Assembly: GCA_014529385.2 (NCBI GenBank)
Contig: CM043949.1
Span: forward strand, 106,926,554-106,990,553
Direction: 5' to 3'
DNA length: 64,000 bases
Source: Adiantum capillus-veneris
Lineage: Eukaryota; Streptophyta; Polypodiopsida; Polypodiales; Pteridaceae
Shown: in pieces, positions 1 through 12,020 of the stretch
Layout: every line of letters starts with the position of its first letter
Numbering within the stretch: the first letter of the stretch is position 1
Notes under the pieces: model-generated
The model's database searches: none
What the model was told of the DNA's origin: nothing
What the model saw: only the letters and a program-made list of their open reading frames with translations
Position numbers and translations under genes: made by a program

Positions 1-419
1 CTTGTGCGAATAAGTCCAAATCGGACCCTCCAATCCGCCCATGTGTGGCCGCCCTTGAGAAGACAAGTCCGCTTTTGAATTCGTCCACCAGCCACCGCCC
101 ATTGACTTCCGACCACTGGCCACCGGCCATTGACTACCGGCCACCAGCCAACCGACGGTTGTTTTCCGACCACTTTCCGGCCGCCGTCCGGCCATAATAT
201 TCCGGCGAAAAGGAATATTCCGGTGAGGGAAAAAAAAGTATCGGGGGCTTCCGCCCCTGAGGCCCCTAAAGTTGCCCCTGATTCTTGACTCTGAAAATTT
301 TGGTTTCCAGTGAGTGATTTTCCTTCACGCACGATGGCTTCTCCTCATAATGGGGGCCTTACAAATGTGCGCTTTTACCACAGAAAATTACAAGGGTAAA
401 TCAAGATCCATACTTAACA
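1..419 (-). repeat. Family A 3' LTR, partial
   Basis: The sequence matches the right LTR of the same element from about 4781 to 5177. It ends with CTTAACA at 419, and the U3 block rich in GGCCA motifs lies at about 85-150. The TATA-bearing part is missing because the window begins inside the LTR. Confidence 0.93.
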
Positions 420-430
420 ATCTCCCACTT
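420..430 (-). other. Polypurine tract of element 1
   Basis: On the minus strand this reads AAGTGGGAGAT, directly next to the LTR end at 419. The same tract sits next to the left LTRs of elements 2 and 3. It is the expected plus-strand priming site. Confidence 0.75.
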
Positions 431-479
431 GGAGACTGATCTCCAAACCAAAATTGTGACTGCTTTCCATTCTGGCTTC

Positions 480-1949
480 TTATTCTTGAATGCCGATTGA
501 AGATGAGCAAAAGCTCAACTTCTCCTTGTTGACCACCTTTGTAAACATGTCTGCAGGATTTTCACTTGTATGCACCTTTCCTAGCTTTAGCTGTCCCTCT
601 TCCAAAAGAGTGCGTATGAAGTGATATCTCACCTCAATGTGCTTTGTCCTTGAATGAAAGGCTGAGTTCTTCGCAAGATGGATAGCGCTTTGGCTATCAC
701 TGTACAAGACACAATTGTCTTGTTTGAATCCAAGCTCTTCTAAGAATCTGTGAAGCCACGGAATTTCTTTGCTTGCCTCCGTCATTGCTACATACTCTGC
801 TTCCGTGGTAGAAAGTGAAACCACTTTCTGCAGCTTTGAAGCCCAGCTTATTGTTGTGCCTCCAACCGTGAACACATAGCCAATAGTGCTCCTTCGAGTA
901 TCTTTTTCACCTGCCATATCTGCATCAGCATAACCTTCTAGAAAAATATCAGTTCCTCCAAAATACAAAGCATTTGTTGTTGTCCCTTTTAGATACCTAA
1001 GTATCCACTTCACAGCTTGCCAATGCTCTTTACCTGGGTTGTCCATGAACCTACTCGCAACTCCCACTGCATGTGGAATGTCTGGCCTTGTCCAGACCAT
1101 AGCATACATTAGAGAACCTACCGCTGCATCATATGGAACTTTAGACATATAGGCTATCTCCTCTTGTGTCTTTGGACACATATCCTTCGTTAGTTTACAG
1201 TGACTAGCCAAAGGTGTAGAAACTGGTTTTGCATTTTGCATTGCAAACCTTTCTAGTACCTTCTTGATGTAATCTTCTTGAGATAGCTTTATTGTCTTCT
1301 TCGTCCTGTCCCTTGATATTTTCATACCAAGTAAATCTTTCATTGAAAAAGATTTAGACAGGTCCTCTTTTAGGTCTTTGATGTCCTGCATGTTAGCACT
1401 TGCAATCAGCATGTCATCAACATACAACATTAGGATGATGAACTTCCCATCTCCCAGATTCTTCGTGTAGACGCAGTGATCCGAGTTGCATCTTGTGAAT
1501 CCATGATCCAACATCCATCGATCAAACTTCAAGTACCATTGTCTTGATGCTTGCTTTAAACCATACAAGCTCTTCTTTAATATGCAAACCATTTTCTCCT
1601 TACCTTTTACTTCATACCCCTTTGGTTGAAGCATGTAGATTTCCTCCTCTAAGTCACCGTGAGGGAATGCCGTATTTACATCCATTTGCTCGAGATTTAG
1701 ATCATGAGCAGCCACAAGGCTTAAGACAAGCCTAATTGAGTTCATTTTTACAACAAGAGAAAATATTTCATTGAAGTCAATACCTTTCTTTTGAGAAAAA
1801 CCTTTTACCACAAGCCTAGACTTGTACCTTTTCTTCCCACCTTCTTCTTCCTTTACCTTGTACACCCATTTGTTTTGAAGTGCCCGCTTACCTTTAGGCA
1901 ACTCAACCAATTCCCATGTTTGGTTGCGATGTAGTGAGTCCATCTCCAT
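480..1949 (-). pseudogene. Copia reverse transcriptase and RNase H part of pol, element 1
   Basis: The 489-residue open frame covers the copia reverse transcriptase and the C-terminal RNase H. The catalytic YVDD box is present (LMLYVDDMLIAS), as are LYGLKQASRQW, the RNase H acidic DTRRSTIGY region, and the C-terminal TKHIEVRYHFIR. Against element 2 it lacks six residues after SFSMKDL, an 18-bp in-frame deletion near 1332. The frame begins just after a nonsense codon at 1950-1952, where element 2 has Gln, so the first Met is not the biological start. This polyprotein segment would make cDNA in the cytoplasmic particle; here it is a fossil. Confidence 0.93.
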
Positions 1950-3465
1950 TTACATGCTCTTCGTCCATTCTTCTTTGGATTCATGTTGCATAGCTTCTTC
2001 GTATGATTCCGGCTCTCCAGAATCTGAGATCAAGAGATGGTTGAAGGAAGGAACAAACCGTTCTGGAGGTCTACTTGCGCTTGTAGATCTTCGGGGAATA
2101 GGTTGAGGCTCCTCATTTGGTTGACATTGTTGCACATTGTCACCGTTTTCAGTCCTTGAGTCTTCACCGTCCTCAAGCTCCATGTACTCATCACCTGTTT
2201 CTTTTGTTTGTTTTCTTTCCAAGTAATCTTTGTACATATTTTGCTCGTTAAAAATTACATCCCTACTCCTTCAGATTTTACCATCTTCAGGATTCCATAG
2301 GTGATACCCAAAGACACCTTCTCCATAGCCAATGAAGAAATACTTTTTGGACTTTGTATCTAGCTTTGATCTTAGGCTTCTATCTATGTGCATGAAAGCC
2401 TCACACCCAAACACTTTGAGAAATGCATAATTCACCGGTTTACCTGTCCATGCCTCTTCTGGAACTCCCCCATCCAATGCCGTTGAGGGTGACCGATTGA
2501 TTAAGTACACAGACGTACTTACAGCTTCCGCCCAAAGCTCAAGCGGTAGGCCTGCATGTAGCCGCATGCTTTGTGCTCGCTCCATGATTGTCCTGTTCAT
2601 CCTTTCTGAAATCCCATTTTGTTGAGGTGTCCTTGGGGTTGTCCTTTGCCTCCAAATACCATTGCTAGCACAAAAGCTTTCAAAAGCTTGGCTGCAATAT
2701 TCGCCTCCATTGTCGGATCTGAGGCATTTAACCTTGGTACCTGTTTCATTCTCCACAAAGGCTTTCCACCTTTGAAATATAGAAAATACATCGGATTTAT
2801 TCTTCATGACATAAACCCATGTTTTTCTAGTCGCATCGTCTATGAATGTTACATAGTACAATTAGCCACCAAGTGATGGTGTACTTGCAGGACCCCAAAC
2901 ATCAGAATGAACCAACTCAAGTTTTTTATTTTTTCTTTCATTTCCTGATTTTTGAAATTTTACCCTCTTTTGTTTACCATAAACACAATCTTCACAGAAC
3001 TCTAAGTCCACTTCTTTCAAACCTGGTAGAAGCTTCTTTGTTTGAAGGATTAACATTCCTTTGGCACTCATATGCCCAAGTCGATAGTGCCACACCGCAC
3101 TGTCAACTTCTGTAGTTGTTGCACAAGCTGAAGGTTGCGTGCTAACAATACACAAGTAAAGTGTACCTACCTTTTCTCCCTTGGCAACCACCAAAGATCC
3201 CTTTGAGATCTTCCACCGTTTGTTTCCGAATGCAATGTTGTAACCTTCATCGTCCAATTGTCCTGTAGAGATCAATTTTTTGCGAAGAGAAGGAACATGC
3301 CTAACATCTTTAAGCTTCCATTCATTTCCGTTAGCAGTTTTGAAAGAAATTGTACCTTTGCTGACAATCTCACAAGCTTCAGCATCTCCCAAGTATACAT
3401 ACCCAAAATTACCTTTGGTGTAGTCTTGGAAATGTTGCTTGTGTGGTGTCGCATGGAATGAGGCC
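1950..3465 (-). pseudogene. Copia protease end, pre-integrase and integrase part of pol, element 1
   Basis: Three open pieces (3392-2862, 2861-2271, 2237-1950) are collinear with element 2. They cover the GAG-pre-integrase zinc-binding region (WHYRLGHM ... CEDCVYGK), the integrase core (HSDVWGP, LRSDNGGEY, PQQNGISERMNRT, giving D, D and E) and the integrase C-terminal linker. Nonsense codons at 2864-2862 (TCA to TAA) and 2273-2271 (TTA to TGA) separate the pieces. A one-base deletion near 3463 shifts the frame just after the protease DSG motif. Each lesion was judged by comparison with element 2. Confidence 0.9.
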
Positions 3466-4351
3466 CGGAATCTACTATCCAGGAATTAGACACATTGTCT
3501 AATGAGAGAATTAGAGCATCTTGCTCTACTTTACCTGCCACATTGGCCTCCGATGTTGGCTTGTTGTCTTGAGACTCAGTCTCCTTCTTCTTCTTGGACC
3601 AGCAATCCTTCTTGACGTGGCCCTTCTTGCCGCAGTTCCAACATTCAAGAACTGACTTTGTGCGTGACTTGCTCCGCCTTGAGCGATCACGACCCTTTTG
3701 GTTTTTGAACCTTTCCTTAGGCCTTCCTCTTGTTTCCACTGACAATGCAGCACTTGATGATTCTCCTGTGCTTCTCCTTCGTATTTCCTCGCTTAGGAGA
3801 ACACCCACAACATCATCAAACTTAAGAGTATTTGTACCAGAGATAGAATTACTTACAGCCATCACAAGGCTGTCCCAACTATCCGGTAGAGATGATAGTA
3901 TAAGGAGAGCTCGTACTTCATCATCGAAATTGATTTTCACAGATCGAAGTTGACTAATGTTTGTGTTAAAGTCATTTAGGTGTTCTGCAACTGAACCATT
4001 CTCTGCCATCTTTAGATTGAACAAGCGCTTCATAAGAAATACCTTATTGGATGCCGATGGTTTCTCGTAGAAGTCATCAAGTGACTTCATCAAGTCCTCC
4101 GTGGTCTTCATCTCCGAAACATTGAAGGCCACCATTGACGCCAAGCTTAACCGGATTGTTCCCAGGGCCATTCGATCAAGGACAATCCATGCTTCATCTG
4201 CCATTGTTGCGGGCTTCTTCGCAAGACCGCCTAGTGGCAAATAGAGGTCCTTCTGGTAGAGATAGTCTTCAATCTGCATCTTCCAATGTTGGTAGTTTTT
4301 GCCGTTGAACTTCTCAATCTTGAGCTTCCCTTCCTCCGCCATAACTCCCAC
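3272..4351 (-). pseudogene. Copia gag and start of protease, element 1
   Basis: The frame starts with MGVMAEEGKLKIEKFNG, about 65 bases inside the 5' LTR, the usual position for a copia gag start. It contains the gag domain (W..WKMQIEDYLYQKDLY), a CCHC zinc knuckle (CWNCGKKGHVKKDC) and the protease motif IVDSG. After DSG the frame is lost to the one-base deletion near 3463, and the last ~60 residues are out of frame. The product would be capsid plus the start of the aspartic protease. Confidence 0.9.
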
Positions 4352-4401
4352 TCAATTCAAGGAATCCTTTCCTTGAGATAATTTAGCTACGAGCAAACCT
4401 T

Positions 4402-4413
4402 GCTCTGATACCA
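4402..4413 (-). other. Primer binding site (initiator Met tRNA), element 1
   Basis: The minus strand reads TGGTATCAGAGC, the classic complement of the 3' end of initiator methionine tRNA, two bases inside the 5' LTR end. Confidence 0.9.
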
Positions 4414-4415
4414 GT

Positions 4416-5177
4416 TGTTAGGAAATATGACGTAGCTAAATAGATATTTGAGTAGATTACTTAATGGAGAGAGATAGATTTCACACACAAGAGATTATAG
4501 AGTAGAGAGAGAGAGAGAGTACACACGATATACGTGGTTCACCCAATGTGGGCTACGTCCACGGGAAAGCAGCCACTCAATGGCTTTAGTACTTCAAAAC
4601 AAGAAGTAGTTTACAAAGGGATTATACCCTTAATGGAGCTCCCGCCTTGCTTCACTCTCACCACCTCACACTCACCTTGTTGCATCAACTTCACACTATG
4701 AAATGTGTGTAGAATTGTCCTCCTTTTATAGGCCAAAAGGGTTGCCCTCTCTTATGAGAGGCATCCATGTGTAGCCGCCCTTGTGCGAATAAGTCCAAAT
4801 CGGACCCTCCAATCCGCCCATGTGTGGCCGCCCTTGAGAAGACAAGTCCGCTTTTGAATTCGGCCACCGACCACCGGCCATTTACTTCCGACCACCGGCC
4901 ACCGGCCAACCGACGGTTGTTTTCCGACCACTTTCCGGCTGCCGTCCGGCCATAATATTCCGGCGAAAAGGAATATTCCGGTGAGGGAAAAAAAAGTATC
5001 GGGGGCTTCCGCCCCTGAGGCCCCTAAAGTTGCCCCTGATTCTTGACTCTGAAAATTTTGGTTTCCAGTGAGTGATTTTCCTTCACGCACGATGGCTTCT
5101 CCTCATAATGGGGGCCTTACAAATGTGCGCTTTTACCACAGAAAATTACAAGGGTAAATTAGGCTCCATACTTAACA
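4416..5177 (-). repeat. Family A 5' LTR of element 1
   Basis: The LTR is 762 bp with TG...CA ends. On the minus strand a TATA box (CCTATAAAAGG) lies at about 4722-4734. The GGCCA-rich U3 block is just upstream of it (about 4860-4915) and a short (GA)n tract is downstream at about 4497-4522. The five bases to the right are ATAAC. Confidence 0.93.
4722..4734 (-). promoter_or_regulatory. Putative TATA box of family A LTR
   Basis: The minus strand reads CCTATAAAAGG. The same box recurs in every complete family A LTR (for example about 24055-24067 and 32408-32420). Position between U3 repeats and the leader fits a core promoter; activity is not shown. Confidence 0.6.
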
Positions 5178-6400
5178 ATAACAAACTTGTCTAAGGTTAA
5201 GCATGCAAGCATGCGTGCATCTATTGGTTACAAAGAGAAAATTAGCTTGTATGAGGCAGTTGGTGCAGACATGGCAATGGCAGTGCTACAGAGCGTCAAA
5301 TACAATGCTTATCTAAAAGGTGTTAGGTTTGCTACTGGTCCTGGGATCGATGATCTCGCAAAGTGATTTTTGGGCCGATCATCAACAACGTCAGCTTCCA
5401 AATCCCTCATTGACTTGACACACTCTTCAATGTCTGAGATGGGTTTTCAAAGCCCTGAAATGAATAGAGCTCCCTTGCGAGAGAAGAGTGTTAAGAAGAA
5501 GCGACCAACATTTGTTGATGCAGATGAGCTGCTTGATGAAGACAGTCATAGACCCGAATTTGTGATAGTTACAGAGCCGGTTGTAGGGCCAGATGTGCAT
5601 CCAGAGACTAGATGTGGAGTTGGCAAATATTGGCACGAGGTTAATGTTCCAAAGACACTTTGGGCTATAAGAATAACTGAGCCTGGTCGAAAGATGACTT
5701 GCTTTGGGATGGTTGATAATCAGAGTGTTAGATGTGCACGATACATCAATGAAGGGAATGACAATGTCACACGTGGAACTGCGGCTCCATGCTTTTGGGG
5801 ACGCAGAAAGTATCCTGCCTCTGGTTCAAATCCAGCCGGTTTAGTGGAAGGTTTTGTGTGGTTTTGCAACTCCAATAACATGCATACATGGTGGATACAT
5901 GAAATGATTGTAGGGGCTCCAGGGCCAGCACCAGGTGTTTGGCCTGTAGAGCAGGGAACACAATTGTTGGCAGTTGAGGTGGAGCACTTGCAAGCAAATG
6001 GATTTGTCCTTCAATCGACAACAAAAGCTACCAATTTAGGTAGTGGTTTGCGATCAAGAAATAGTGTTCCCAGTGCCTTCCGTCCTAGGTATAGGGATGG
6101 GAAGATTGTTAAGTGGAGATCAAAGCTGACAAAAGATTTTCATACAAGGATTGCTTTGGGGAGCACACTTGAAGAAAAACTGGTGAAAGAAGTGATTATT
6201 GTGTGCAATGAAACGCATGTTTTCTATGTCAGTACAGAGGGGTCCAAGGCAAAGGGGATAACATACTCAGTGACAATCTCTGATTTTCCACGATGCACAT
6301 GCGAGGACTTCCAAAAGAGAGAATAAAAAAAAACAGACCTACGTGTCGTGCAAACACATGTACTATGTATTTCTTCATATTCTTGGGTTAGACTCACATG
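5178..6400 (+). pseudogene. SWIM zinc-finger domain protein fragment, truncated by element 1
   Basis: An open frame runs from the first base after the LTR (5178) through to 6323, broken once by TGA at 5364-5366. It has no credible ATG start, so the 5' part lies beyond element 1. The middle (5600-6100) is unrecognised, with Trp- and Cys-rich stretches such as APCFWGRRKYP and VWFCNSNNMHTWW. The end has a SWIM-type zinc finger: ISDFPRCTCEDFQKRE, then TAA at 6324-6326 in a poly-A run. Beyond the stop, one frame over, come SCKHMYYVFLHILGLDSHAH, supplying the C-x-H half. The frame change there is probably an indel in the A run. SWIM domains occur in FAR1 and MULE transposases and in related plant proteins. 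Origin from either is possible; function is unknown. Confidence 0.6.
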
Positions 6401-6530
6401 CCCATGAGTTCATGCACCAGGCTGCTTTATCCAAGGTATAAATTTTTCAGGCTCTGAGGGGCACTAGGATAGCTGTGCGTCCTTAGGATACTTACACAAC
6501 ATGATGTTCAAATTATATACTGCACACCAT

Positions 6531-7740
6531 TGCAGTAGTTTTTTGTGGGCATTTACGTTAACTATCAATCACCATCCTAGGAGTTTTTAGGTTGCAATTT
6601 TGAAATTTTTGAGAAATGTTGAACGTAAGGCTTTGAACACATAAACTTTCCATGTATTTAATATATTGTTGTCGTTTTTTGTTGGCATTTGGATTTACTA
6701 CCAGCTTCTATCTTGGGAGTTGATAATTTTTGCATCTTTTGGCTTTGCCTTGTAAGGAATTGCGTGAGTTCAATTCCTTAGTATGCTCTCGACTATATTT
6801 TGTTAAAAATTATAGGTCATCAATAGCAATGTGTTTAAATGTCTACATTGTTTTTGCATTCCTTACCAACAATCGTGGTAAGGGAGTTCATGGTTTTGAA
6901 TATATTGGCTTTACCTTGTACGACAACACAGTTCTAAATCATATGGGTTTACCTCATAAGAGGCACGGTAAACTATTAATTTATTTCCTTGGAAACTATT
7001 GGTCATCAACAAATATGTGTCTAAATGTTTTCAATGTCTTTGCTCGATTTAGTGCTCACTCAGATTTGGTCGTTGCAGTAGTTTTTTGTGGGCATTTACG
7101 TTAACTATCAATCACCATCTTAGGTGTTTTTAGGTTGCAATTTTGAATTTTTGGGATACGTCGAACATATAAGGCTTCGAACACATAAAATTTCCATGTA
7201 TTTAGTATATTGTGGTCGTTTTTTGTTGGCATTTGGATTTACTATCATCTTCTATCCTAGGAGTTAACAATTTTTGCATCTTTTGGCTTTACCTTGTAAG
7301 GAATTGCATGTAAGGAATTGCGTGAGTTCAGTTACTTAGTATGCTCTCGACTATATTTTCTTAAAACTTATAGGTCATCAATAGCACTGTGTTTGAATGT
7401 CTACACTGTCTTTGCATTCACTACCAACAACCGTGGTAAGAGAGTTCATGGTTTTGAATATATTGGCTTCACCTTATACGACAACATAGTTCTAAATCAT
7501 ATGGGTTTACCTCGTCAGAGGCACGGTAAACTACCAATTTATTTCCTTGGAAACTATTGGTCATCAACAAATATGTGTCTAAATATTTTCAATGTCTTTG
7601 CTCGATTTAGTGCTCACTCGGATTTGCTTGCTATATGAATCCTTTGGGTTTTCTTTGGAAACTATTGGTCATCAACAAATATGTGTCTAAATGTTTTCAA
7701 TGTCTTTGTATTTGTTTGCTCGGTTAAGTGCTCGCTCGGA
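6531..7740. repeat. 543-bp tandem repeat, two full units plus a partial third
   Basis: Unit one runs from about 6531 to 7073, unit two from about 7074 to 7627, and a partial third copy of about 85 bp covers 7656-7740. Both units start with TGCAGTAGTTTTTTGTGGGC. Unit two has a short internal duplication of GTAAGGAATTGC near 7295-7320. Open frames of 124 and 106 codons (6730-7104, 7318-7638) lie at the same place in each unit but have no recognisable domain; I treat them as by-products of the repeat. Confidence 0.85.
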
Positions 7741-8219
7741 GATTGGGATTCTTCAATTATCACAATGTCTAAATAAATCGAGAAATCACAATACATGACC
7801 ATTTTGGAAAAAATATGAAAAGTGTGTAACTCTAATATTCACTGCTTCTTCATATTCATCTTATAGAGCCAATACGGATATATGTAGATTGAGTGAGCAA
7901 GCCAGTGGACATAGACTGAGAGAGTCTTTCGCCTATAATTCTTTTGTATATACTAGTAGGTAGCTGGTAGGGCCCACTTGTTGGCACATTCTCTTTTAGG
8001 AGATTTTTTGGGCAAAGGTGATGTGCCTTGTTATAAGCCAGATGTCCCATGGCCAGACATCCATTGACTCAATAACCACTCATCCCTTATTCTTTATATA
8101 CAATAAATAAGAAGATAGGGTTTGTTTCTCTATTCTCCGCCCACACAGAGTGCTCTTGCTTCTCCCCCTTCCCTGTTTTCACATGTGCGTCGTGCACTCA
8201 CATACTTCAGTCACATTAT
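7741..8219. other. No recognisable feature
   Basis: AT-rich sequence follows the tandem repeat. I see no domain-bearing frame. It could hold part of the LTR of the decayed copia element to the right, but no terminal structure could be found. Confidence 0.4.
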
Positions 8220-10760
8220 CATCACCAATGGTCAAGTCATCCACATAGATGCAAATAATCACAATTCTTGCATCATTATTTTGCACATATAAAGAATAAT
8301 TTGCATCAACATCAAACATCCCAAGGAGATGAGGAACCACACAATCCTCTCATACCAAGCTCTAGGTTTCTTCAATCCATATAATGCTTTCTTTAACCTA
8401 TATACAAGAATCATGTGGCTGCATCATATACATCATATACATGAATTCATCCAATTTTCCATTCAATTAAGCATTCTTTGCATCCAAAAAACATATCAAG
8501 GGTAGCCATCCTGGACAAGGCTAAACATCTCTTTGTACTCAATCCCATATATATGCACATAACCTTAATCCTTGGCCACAAGCCTTGCTTTGTACCTACT
8601 CACATTGCCATAAAACATGTGCTTTTTTTTATAGACCCACTTGCATCCAATTTCATTATTTCCCTTTGGCAATGGCACCAACTCCCATGTTCTATGTGCA
8701 CCAAGGGCAACCATCTTCTCATCCAAAGCTTGCCATCATTTCACGTCTTGAATGAAATCCTCAAAAGAAGTGCGGTCTCCCTCCTCTGTAATCTTTGCTA
8801 TATATTCACAATGGCAAGCCACATAACTCTTATAGGTCAATATCCTCACATTAGCTTTTACGTTTCAGATCCCTTACAAGTGCCTTATTCCCTACTTGCA
8901 TCCTTCTTGCACCAAGATTCTTGACAAGGGGTATGCCAAACTCCCCATCTAAACTCTGCTTAGAACCACTATTGTCATCATCATCATGAACTACATTTAA
9001 ATTTGGTAGCTTAGAGGCATCATTAGCTTTTTCCTTTCCTTTCCTTGATACATTTGACAAGCTAATAGGATTCACTTTTCCAGGCAACCTATCACTCCAC
9101 AACTTCTCACCATAACTTGCACCAAGTGACCCTTGTAACCCACTCAAAATTCATGATTGTGCACCTGTATTTTTGCAGCCACATTATCTCTTATAGAATT
9201 TCCTAAATCATTCTTCACATTAGCATGCTAGCTTATCATAAATAACATCTTTGTTGACCCTCACTTTACCTATGATAGAAGTGTAACACTTATACCCTTT
9301 CTGCTCAATGGATATAACCAATGAGCACACATTTTTTTGCCTTGGGGTCAAGCTTGCTTCTCAAATCATCTGGCACATGCACATAAGAAATACAACCAAA
9401 CAATTTGAAACTTGCAAGACGCATTAGGTTTTCACCATTGAACTTCTCTTCAAGTGTCATATCATGCATTGTAGTAGTAGAGGTCTTGTTGATAGTGTAA
9501 ACTTATTTGGCAACAACCTGAGCCCAATAACAATGAGGCATGTTCTTCTCATCCATCATTGCTCTAGAAACTTTAGCTATGTGCTTGGTCTTCCACTCAC
9601 CAACATGGTTTTCCTATGAAGTGTACATGATGTTCAACTCATTTAAGAAGTACTCTCCTTCTCCATCTAATTTTAGACACTTTACATGTTTCCTAATTTG
9701 TTTTTCAACCATAGTGTTGAAATTTTGAAAGTTCATAAACACTCACTTTTTTTGCTTCATGAAATAGACCCATACCTTTCTTGTATGGTCATCAATGAAG
9801 TTCACATAGTACCTAAATCCACCCATAGATATAGTCTTTCATGGAAACCATACATTTGAATGTACTAATTCTAATATATGTTTGCTTTCATACTTATCAT
9901 GTAGAAAGGATGCTTTTACCTACTTTCCAAATTGATAGGCTTCACAAGTTTTCTACATTTCATCAATTTTAAATACTAGCAAACTTGTAACCATCTCCTT
10001 AGTTTGCATTGTCTTTAGCCATTGTAGATTTACATGACCAATTCGCTTGTGCCAGGTTTTAATATATGCAACAACTCTTGCACATTGTGCAAACATGAAA
10101 ACATTCACCTTAGGTACATTTACATTCACCTTGTGCAACATGACAGCATTCACCTGAGGTACATTTACATCTAAAGTAAATATTCTGTCCACTTTCTTTT
10201 CCTATGCAACCAACTTTCTATTCTTATTGTACTCTTTGGCATAGAGACCATCAAAATTAAACGTGACCTCCAAACCTTGCTCAACCATCTACTCAACCAT
10301 CAAAATTCACCTTAGGTACATATACATCTAAAGTAAACATTCACCATTTACATACACCTTAAGTACATTTGCATTCATCTTGTGCAAACATGGAAACATT
10401 CACCTTAGATACATTTACATCTAAAGTAAACATTCTTCCCACTTTCTTTCCCTATGCAACCAATTTTTTATTATCATCATCATCAAGTGTAATACCAATT
10501 GATGCAAAGGGACTTACATATGTTCTTTATCCTCAATAAAGAGTCATTGATGACAGCAAGGTGTCCCAAGCCTCCTTAGGGGTCTAAGGATCTCGTATGT
10601 GCCCAATCATAGTGTCCTACACCCTCATAGAAATCCAATACATGACCTTTTTGAACTCCCTGATTCAAGCTCTTAAAGTCTTTCATCTACATAGTAGTTG
10701 GTGTATCTTGCTCTAGTAACATTGGTGCTTTCTCATGCTTTGCATAACTGTACTCCAACT
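8220..10760 (-). mobile_element. Decayed Ty1/copia element of a second family (family B)
   Basis: Minus-strand fragments in many frames read as copia pol in the expected order. Around 8225-8290 is an RT active-site stretch (ICIYVDDLTIGDD). Around 8360-8700 are RT finger fragments. At about 9330-9410 is the integrase C-terminal stretch (FKLFGCISYVHVPDDLRSKL). At 10192-9953 is a pre-integrase block (TWHKRIGHVNLQWLKTMQTK). A gag-like scrap lies at about 10500-10700. Stops and shifts occur every 100 to 250 bases, so the insertion is old. A local duplication repeats the motif ACATTTACATCTAAAGTAAA near 10160 and 10410. No LTRs were found. Confidence 0.7.
9953..10192 (-). pseudogene. Copia pre-integrase fragment, family B
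   Basis: The 79-codon open piece contains TWHKRIGHVNLQWLKTMQ, matching the GAG-pre-integrase domain of copia polyproteins. Its N-terminal half has a tandemly repeated VNVP motif, apparently from a small DNA duplication. Confidence 0.65.
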
Positions 10761-10770
10761 ATTTTTCATT

Positions 10771-12020
10771 CATAAGAAATTGGTCATTCTAAGCTTCCAA
10801 GCATGAAAATTGTTCTTGTCCAGCTTCTCGCTAACAATATGGTTATGTCCATCATTGGTTGATGACAGACTTTCATAACTTCACTACTCTGCACTATCTT
10901 TGAGCAACCTGCTAAAAATAGTAAGTTATTGTGTGTAACTTGAATATGCGTGCAAACAACTATTTTACAGTATTTAACATTATTTATGAATACTGCAACC
11001 AAAACAAAGTTTTCTCACCGCCAAAATGTAAATGCGCAAAATCTTGAACCTTGACATTCCTGCATCTGAATGCACTATAACTCCAAAATGGCGTTCAAAA
11101 TGCATACGACTCGAAAATATGGCTGCACACGATTAATTCAAAGGATTGTATACTCGAGATGCACAATCTCCAAAAAGAAGCACCTCCATTGGAGGTCATT
11201 TGGAAATGGCTCACGAGAGTCCTAAACGGGTGTAGTACCAATACACGAGAGAGGAGAATAATGGGGAGATCCTTACCCTTAACCACTTCTTCTACTACTC
11301 TTGCTTTTTGCTCTAAGCTCCTTAGACTGACCATGTTAAGAGATAGAGAAGAGAGAGCTTGAGTTCTTACAAACACTCACACACACACACACACACACAC
11401 ACAAGTGGAGGCTGAACGTTCTTCTTCTTCTTCTTCACATACAAGATAAGAAGCCCACAATGCATAAAATTTGATATACAACATAAGGGAAAACTAGTAC
11501 AATGGTCTAGTGTGAATAGCTAGTAAGTGAGCTGGCTTGATAAGTGTGTCATCACTCATGTAGGTGGACCAAGTTGATGTAGTCTAGCTATGGTATCAGT
11601 TGAAATGATATATGTATCACCATCAAGGTGCACCAATAATGATGATTATCAACGATAGTCATCTATGAGTAGCACATGTTGAGCTTGACATCTCAAAGAG
11701 CATTATACATACACAAATTTGCTCATTCTTATATGGGCATCATTATAGTAGTAGGCACCTACACTCTGCTAGTAGAGTAAAGGAGTGTGTCACAGGCTGA
11801 CAACATCGACCTCCATTAATTTGAATGTGCAATACATTGAATCATTGTTGACGTGGTCGGTGTCTTGGCAACGAGTGTGAACTAGTGCTTGTTTGAGTGG
11901 CAGGTCCTTGAGCACGTGTTTTGCAAGGCCCTCTCAGATGTAGAGCTCATCAATAACATTGGCTTTTCTATCTTTTTTCACCTTCCACACAGTTCCAAGT
12001 CCATCACAATTCAATCTTGT
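10771..12020. other. Intergenic, no gene recognised; (CA)n at 11379-11403
   Basis: A 93-codon minus-strand frame (11376-11095) has no domain I know. The stretch may include the decayed 5' end of the family B copia element. A (CA)n microsatellite lies at 11379-11403, followed by a short CTT run. Confidence 0.4.

Larger units (their letters stand above)
1..5177 (-). mobile_element. Ty1/copia LTR retrotransposon, family A, element 1 (left LTR cut by window edge)
   Basis: The element is on the minus strand. The left (3') LTR is partial (1-419), the internal part is 420-4415 and the right (5') LTR is 4416-5177. LTR ends are TGTTAGG...CTTAACA on the plus strand. A primer binding site for initiator Met tRNA lies at 4402-4413 and a purine tract abuts the left LTR. 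Gene order gag, protease, integrase, RT, RNase H is that of Ty1/copia; motifs resemble the TNT1-like group. It carries three nonsense changes (near 1950, 2271 and 2862), a one-base frameshift near 3463 and an 18-bp deletion near 1332 compared with element 2, so it cannot be autonomous. The left target duplication is outside the window. Confidence 0.95.

Noticed and set aside
61-180. Short GGCCA repeats as a CRISPR-like array
   Set aside because: Units overlap, vary and have no spacers; they are LTR U3 repeats in a plant genome.
1544-1735. Plus-strand frames opposite copia pol (also 20875-21066, 3594-3953, 22926-23285)
   Set aside because: Antisense shadows that recur wherever the same element sequence occurs.
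6730-7638. Two similar frames of 124 and 106 codons that look like paralogous genes
   Set aside because: They are the same position in two units of a tandem DNA repeat, with no domain and no start context.
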